A stretch of DNA of 64,000 nucleotides, from positions 82,737,815 through 82,801,814 of the forward strand of contig NC_133896.1 of assembly GCF_964199755.1 (NCBI RefSeq), written 5' to 3'. This stretch comes from Larus michahellis. Lineage: Eukaryota > Chordata > Aves > Charadriiformes > Laridae. A program made the translations under genes and the position numbers. Under the pieces are notes generated by a model. The model was not told the origin of the DNA. It did no database searches and was given only the letters and a program-made list of their open reading frames with translations. This document shows, piece after piece, positions 61,101 through 64,000 of this stretch (within the stretch, counting starts at the first letter, position 1; each line of letters starts with the position of its first letter).

Positions 61101-63556
61101 AGGGAAATGCTGATCTAGATGTGACCATCCCTGACACCATCACCGAGTGGAAAGCTAATGCATTCTGCACTTCGGCAGACACAGGCTTTGGCCTATCCCC
61201 AACAGTGTCCCTCAGAGCCTTCCAGCCCTTCTTTGTAGAGCTCACCATGCCCTACTCTGTGGTGCGTGGTGAGTCCTTCACACTGAAAGCCACCGTTTTC
61301 AACTACCTGACAACCTGCATCAGGGTAAGGAAGGTTTAAATCCTTCTGTGTACTTGCATACCTTCTTGTACACCTCTTGCCTTCACCTAGCCTTCTTATC
61401 TCTAAGTAGCCCTAGACCCTTCATCCCTGAAGTTCTTATGTTATTCCTCTTATATACTCCAAGCACAGAACCCACAGCTCCAGCTCTCTGCTCCTTTGCT
61501 ACTAAAGAAATAGCTATTGCTGTGGCTTCCTAGCTCCCTGTCTCTCATGATCACCCTTCCCTGAACACACCTCTCTCTACAACTGGCAGGTCAGTGTGAC
61601 TCTGGCTCCGTCTACTCATTTCCTGGCTACTCCAGTGGAAAAGGAGGAAGAATCTCATTGTCTCTGCGAGAATGGGAGGAAAACTGTGGCTTGGCTGGTG
61701 ACTCCCAAATCCCTAGGTAAAGGTCTCAAGGTGCTGAAAACTGCAAGGAGGGTTTCTCTGTGCTGTTCTCCCTGTTCAGTATCGGGTGTTAGAGCAACAC
61801 ACTTTCCTGGGAAGCACTGCATCTGAGTGTCTGTCTCATCTGGAGTTACTTGGGAGGGAAAGGCTGGTGAACTTATAGTGTCCACGGCATGTCTAGCACC
61901 ACATACAATGGCATCAAGCCTTACAGCCCTTGGACAACACCTTCTGAAGCCAGAGATATTGCTGGCCAGCAGGGATGCTCTGTCAGCTCCATCCCTCCCG
62001 GAGATTAGATGCTTGCCCCATGGTAACTTCATACTTTATTTTCACTGGTGTTGTTATGAGCCGTGGTAGCAGCTGTGGTGTGCATGTCGGGTAGCAGGTG
62101 TGCTGAACAGCAGTGGGGCTGGTGAGTCCAACCACTGTGGTGTCCTAGGTTCTGGAAAACAGTCACCAAAATAGAGTCACCTTTCAATGGCAGTGCAGCT
62201 CATGGATGGCTTCTAATATAGATAGCTATGTCCTTGTTGTAAAGAAGCAGGGCCCAGGTGTGATTGATAGAAAATCCCTATCCATGGGCCTGCAAGTTGA
62301 AACTCCTGGAAGTGGCAGTGACTTCCATCATTTGGCACTGCCCAGCAGGGCTGGTTGACTTCTGTTTGCTCCAGGGCAGGTGGAGTTCTCGGTGAGCACT
62401 GAGGCCCTGCAGAACCAGCAGCCCTGCGGGAATGCCATCGTGGAGACCCCTGAGAAAGGGCGGAAGGACACGGTCATCAGACAGCTGCTGGTGGAGGTAT
62501 GCGGGCTATGGGAAGGGGAGGACTGAGCTTTCTCACAGACTAGAGTGTACGCTGTGATGCAATTGGACAGGATGCTAGATTATCTCATTTAGGCTCCCTT
62601 CCAACCTGGGCTTGTCTGTGATTCTATGTGATCACTACGCAGTGTGGCAATATGATGGTCTTACATCATCTTTATATTTTGGCAGGGCTGCATAAAGACT
62701 ACAGCTTAATAACAGTGCAATAATGCAGTGTCTCACAGTACTCTAAAATTCCCCTATCCCCTACTGTAGCAGGACTCCTATTCCAATCCATCCTTCTCTT
62801 TACCTTCTACCTGTCACCTCCTATTTCAATACACCATCTTTACTGCTTCTTTCCCCCTTTTGAGAGCCCCAGTAGGTTTGCCAGTCAGGACATGCTGCCT
62901 CTATGCTAGTTGAGTGCCAAGCAAATGGCCTCTTAAGCTGAGTGCTATGCAGTTCTTAGCTTTTCTTTGCATCACAAAAAAACCTGATGCTTGCCTACTG
63001 TGTTGGATGGTAGTGTCACCAGATATTACAGTGCATAACATCTTCCCTTTCTATTACCAACAGACACAATTTTTTTTCCCTAAAGCATCTGCAGCATTAT
63101 GATAAATAGCACTGCAGACATCTCTTCAGGACAGCCCTCTAGAGCAACTGTGAGCTTTTTGCTAACAAAAGCACTTCCTGTAATGCTGCAGTCCTCTTGT
63201 TACAAAGCTGTTAAGTGTCTCTTGCTGCATACAGTAGTTGCAGGTCATCCATGTGATAGTCCTGCAGTCTCTCTTTCTTTTTCCAGTCCTTCCTCTAGCA
63301 ATCACTTAGGCTCATGTTTTTTGTACTTGCTTAAATTATTACTTCAGAGCTCTGTATTTCAAGGAGTGTTTGTGACTGCCTCTCCTTCTCCAGTTCACTC
63401 CTTTTTCACGTATTCCTCCAGCCTTGTTAAGGATTCCTCTGTCTGTTTGTCCTTCCCATCTCACTAACTTCTCACCTCTCTTGTTTTCCTTCATCCCACC
63501 CAAGCCTGAAGGACTTGAGAAGGAAACAGCCCAGAATTCTGTGCTCTGTGTAAAAG
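43105..63556 (+). CDS. A2M-like: Alpha-2-macroglobulin-like protease inhibitor (first 22 exons, 3' cut by window end)
   Basis: Secreted large protease trap of the A2M/ovostatin family. Coding exons are 43105-43193, 44850-45033, 46048-46207, 47088-47140, 47675-47695, 48059-48227, 49449-49533, 50371-50494, 51730-51844, 52084-52193, 52663-52821, 54117-54344, 54689-54752, 55241-55383, 57210-57359, 58015-58185, 58742-58880, 60638-60746, 61096-61324, 61590-61716, 62375-62496 and 63505-63556. Phases are continuous over 934 codons with no stop. A signal peptide ([20 protein letters not shown]) is followed by the macroglobulin domains: [114 protein letters not shown] and [12 protein letters not shown]. 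The 21-bp exon at 47675 is a known A2M-family feature. The bait region lies in exon 17. The thioester, complement-type and receptor-binding parts fall beyond 64000. Birds have several A2M paralogues including ovostatin; which one this is cannot be settled here. Confidence 0.93.
51501..51516 (+). repeat. (CA)8 microsatellite
   Basis: Sixteen bases of perfect CA repeat in the A2M-like intron before the exon at 51730. Confidence 0.85.
52822..54116 (+). other. A2M-like intron 11, no feature seen
   Basis: About 1.3 kb of AT-rich intron with no recognised repeat, RNA or alternative exon. Confidence 0.5.
55384..57209 (+). other. A2M-like intron 14, no feature seen
   Basis: About 1.8 kb without a recognisable element. 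A short G/T-rich simple-sequence patch occurs near 57075-57120. Confidence 0.5.
58742..58880 (+). CDS. A2M-like: A2M-like exon 17, bait region
   Basis: Residues about 676-721. The start [15 protein letters not shown] is conserved in A2M. From the conserved cysteine (WYC) the sequence departs from mammalian A2M: a short stretch rich in Ala, Gly, Ser and Met with few basic residues. Bait regions are the cleavage targets that trigger trapping, and they vary widely between paralogues. The next exon returns to family sequence at [13 protein letters not shown]. Confidence 0.85.
58881..60637 (+). other. A2M-like intron 17, no feature seen
   Basis: About 1.75 kb, AT-rich near 59840-60150, with several T and A runs but no recognised element or exon. 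Confidence 0.5.
61096..61324 (+). CDS. A2M-like: A2M-like exon 19 with internal decoy donor
   Basis: Encodes [18 protein letters not shown] through [10 protein letters not shown] near-perfect donor sequence (CGTG|GTGAGT) lies inside the exon at 61268/61269. Family similarity continues past it, and the true donor is GG|GTAAGG at 61324/61325. Use of the inner site would shift the frame. Confidence 0.9.
62555..62632 (+). mobile_element. CR1 LINE 3'-end fragment
   Basis: Short stretch with the CR1 end signature: ggatgctagattatctcatttaggctcccttccaacc followed after a few bases by gtgattctatgtgat. It lies in the intron after the exon at 62375. Confidence 0.7.
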
Positions 63557-64000
63557 GTAAAGCCCTCTCTCTCCACTCTTTCCATTTGTTCCTGTGTGGT
63601 TTGATGGGTGGGACGTGGCTGGAGGAGGAAGATAGTGCTGCCTCTATCATACTCCAGATAGGCTGATATTTTTAGATAATCAAAACATGCCACATCAGTT
63701 GGGACCCTGAGACCTAAGACAGAAGAAAGCTCTAGAGAACGGACCATCCTGCCTAAGCGTCAGGGTATAAGCAAGGACACACTTAGCATGACTGTTTGCA
63801 GCCCCGTTCTATTGTGTGCCGACACTGGCATTACAAGTACTGCCTCCTGTTTTCTAGGGTGTCAAAGAAGAAGGTGTAGTAGAGACAGGATCTACAGTGT
63901 CTAACAGTGGCTGGGGGTGGTTTCATGCAGAGATTACCTTATATCCAGGGGAAAACTAAGTGGTTGAATTCAGGGCATTTCTAATAGGAACTGTTCCTGT
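63557..64000 (+). other. A2M-like intron 22, truncated by window end
   Basis: Intronic sequence after the exon ending LCVK|G. No exon was recognised before the window stops. Confidence 0.6.

Noticed and set aside
61348-61826. Plus-strand open frames around A2M-like exon 20
   Set aside because: They are extensions of, or shadows around, the real exon 61590-61716 into intron sequence.

Overview
The window is vertebrate nuclear DNA, almost certainly from a bird. Genes are split into many short exons with GT-AG introns. The interspersed repeats are CR1 LINEs, one ending in the diagnostic ATTCTGTG-type tail, plus one endogenous-retrovirus LTR of a kind I associate with neoavian birds. Four protein-coding genes lie in the order PHC1 (+), M6PR (-), KLRG1-like (+), alpha-2-macroglobulin-like (+). 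Mammals have the same block (PHC1-M6PR-KLRG1-A2M on human 12p13), which independently supports the assignments.

Layout. 1-2863 is the 5' part or an intron of PHC1. 2864-15949 holds 14 coding exons giving an intact 995-residue Polyhomeotic-like 1 protein (Q/S/T-rich middle, HD1, FCS zinc finger, SAM), with a solo LTR in the intron at 10160-11195. 15950 to about 20000 holds the 3' UTRs of PHC1 and M6PR, which converge. 20002-22513 holds six minus-strand coding exons of the cation-dependent mannose-6-phosphate receptor (278 residues). A CpG island with several CCAAT boxes (about 23640-24600) is the likely M6PR promoter and may also fire rightward. About 25-32.7 kb has no gene I can support; it contains a reverse CR1. 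32704-36826 holds the transmembrane exon and three C-type-lectin exons of a KLRG1-like receptor; its cytoplasmic first exon was not found. 36827 to about 43000 is intergenic, with two forward CR1 copies. 43011 is a TATA box, and 43105-63556 holds the first 22 coding exons of a secreted alpha-2-macroglobulin/ovostatin-family inhibitor, cut by the window end before its thioester exon.

The genes do not form a pathway: they are a nuclear Polycomb subunit, a lysosomal-enzyme sorting receptor, a lymphocyte-type lectin receptor and a secreted protease trap. What unites them is conserved synteny at the edge of the natural-killer-receptor/A2M region.

Exon limits come from reading splice signals, phase continuity and recalled protein-family sequences; no alignment was run. 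I found no convincing undescribed system. The observations most worth checking are an in-frame retainable PHC1 intron, changed metal/phosphate-site residues in M6PR, a divergent bait region in the A2M-like gene, a repeat-coding ORF inside the LTR, and the missing KLRG1 first exon.
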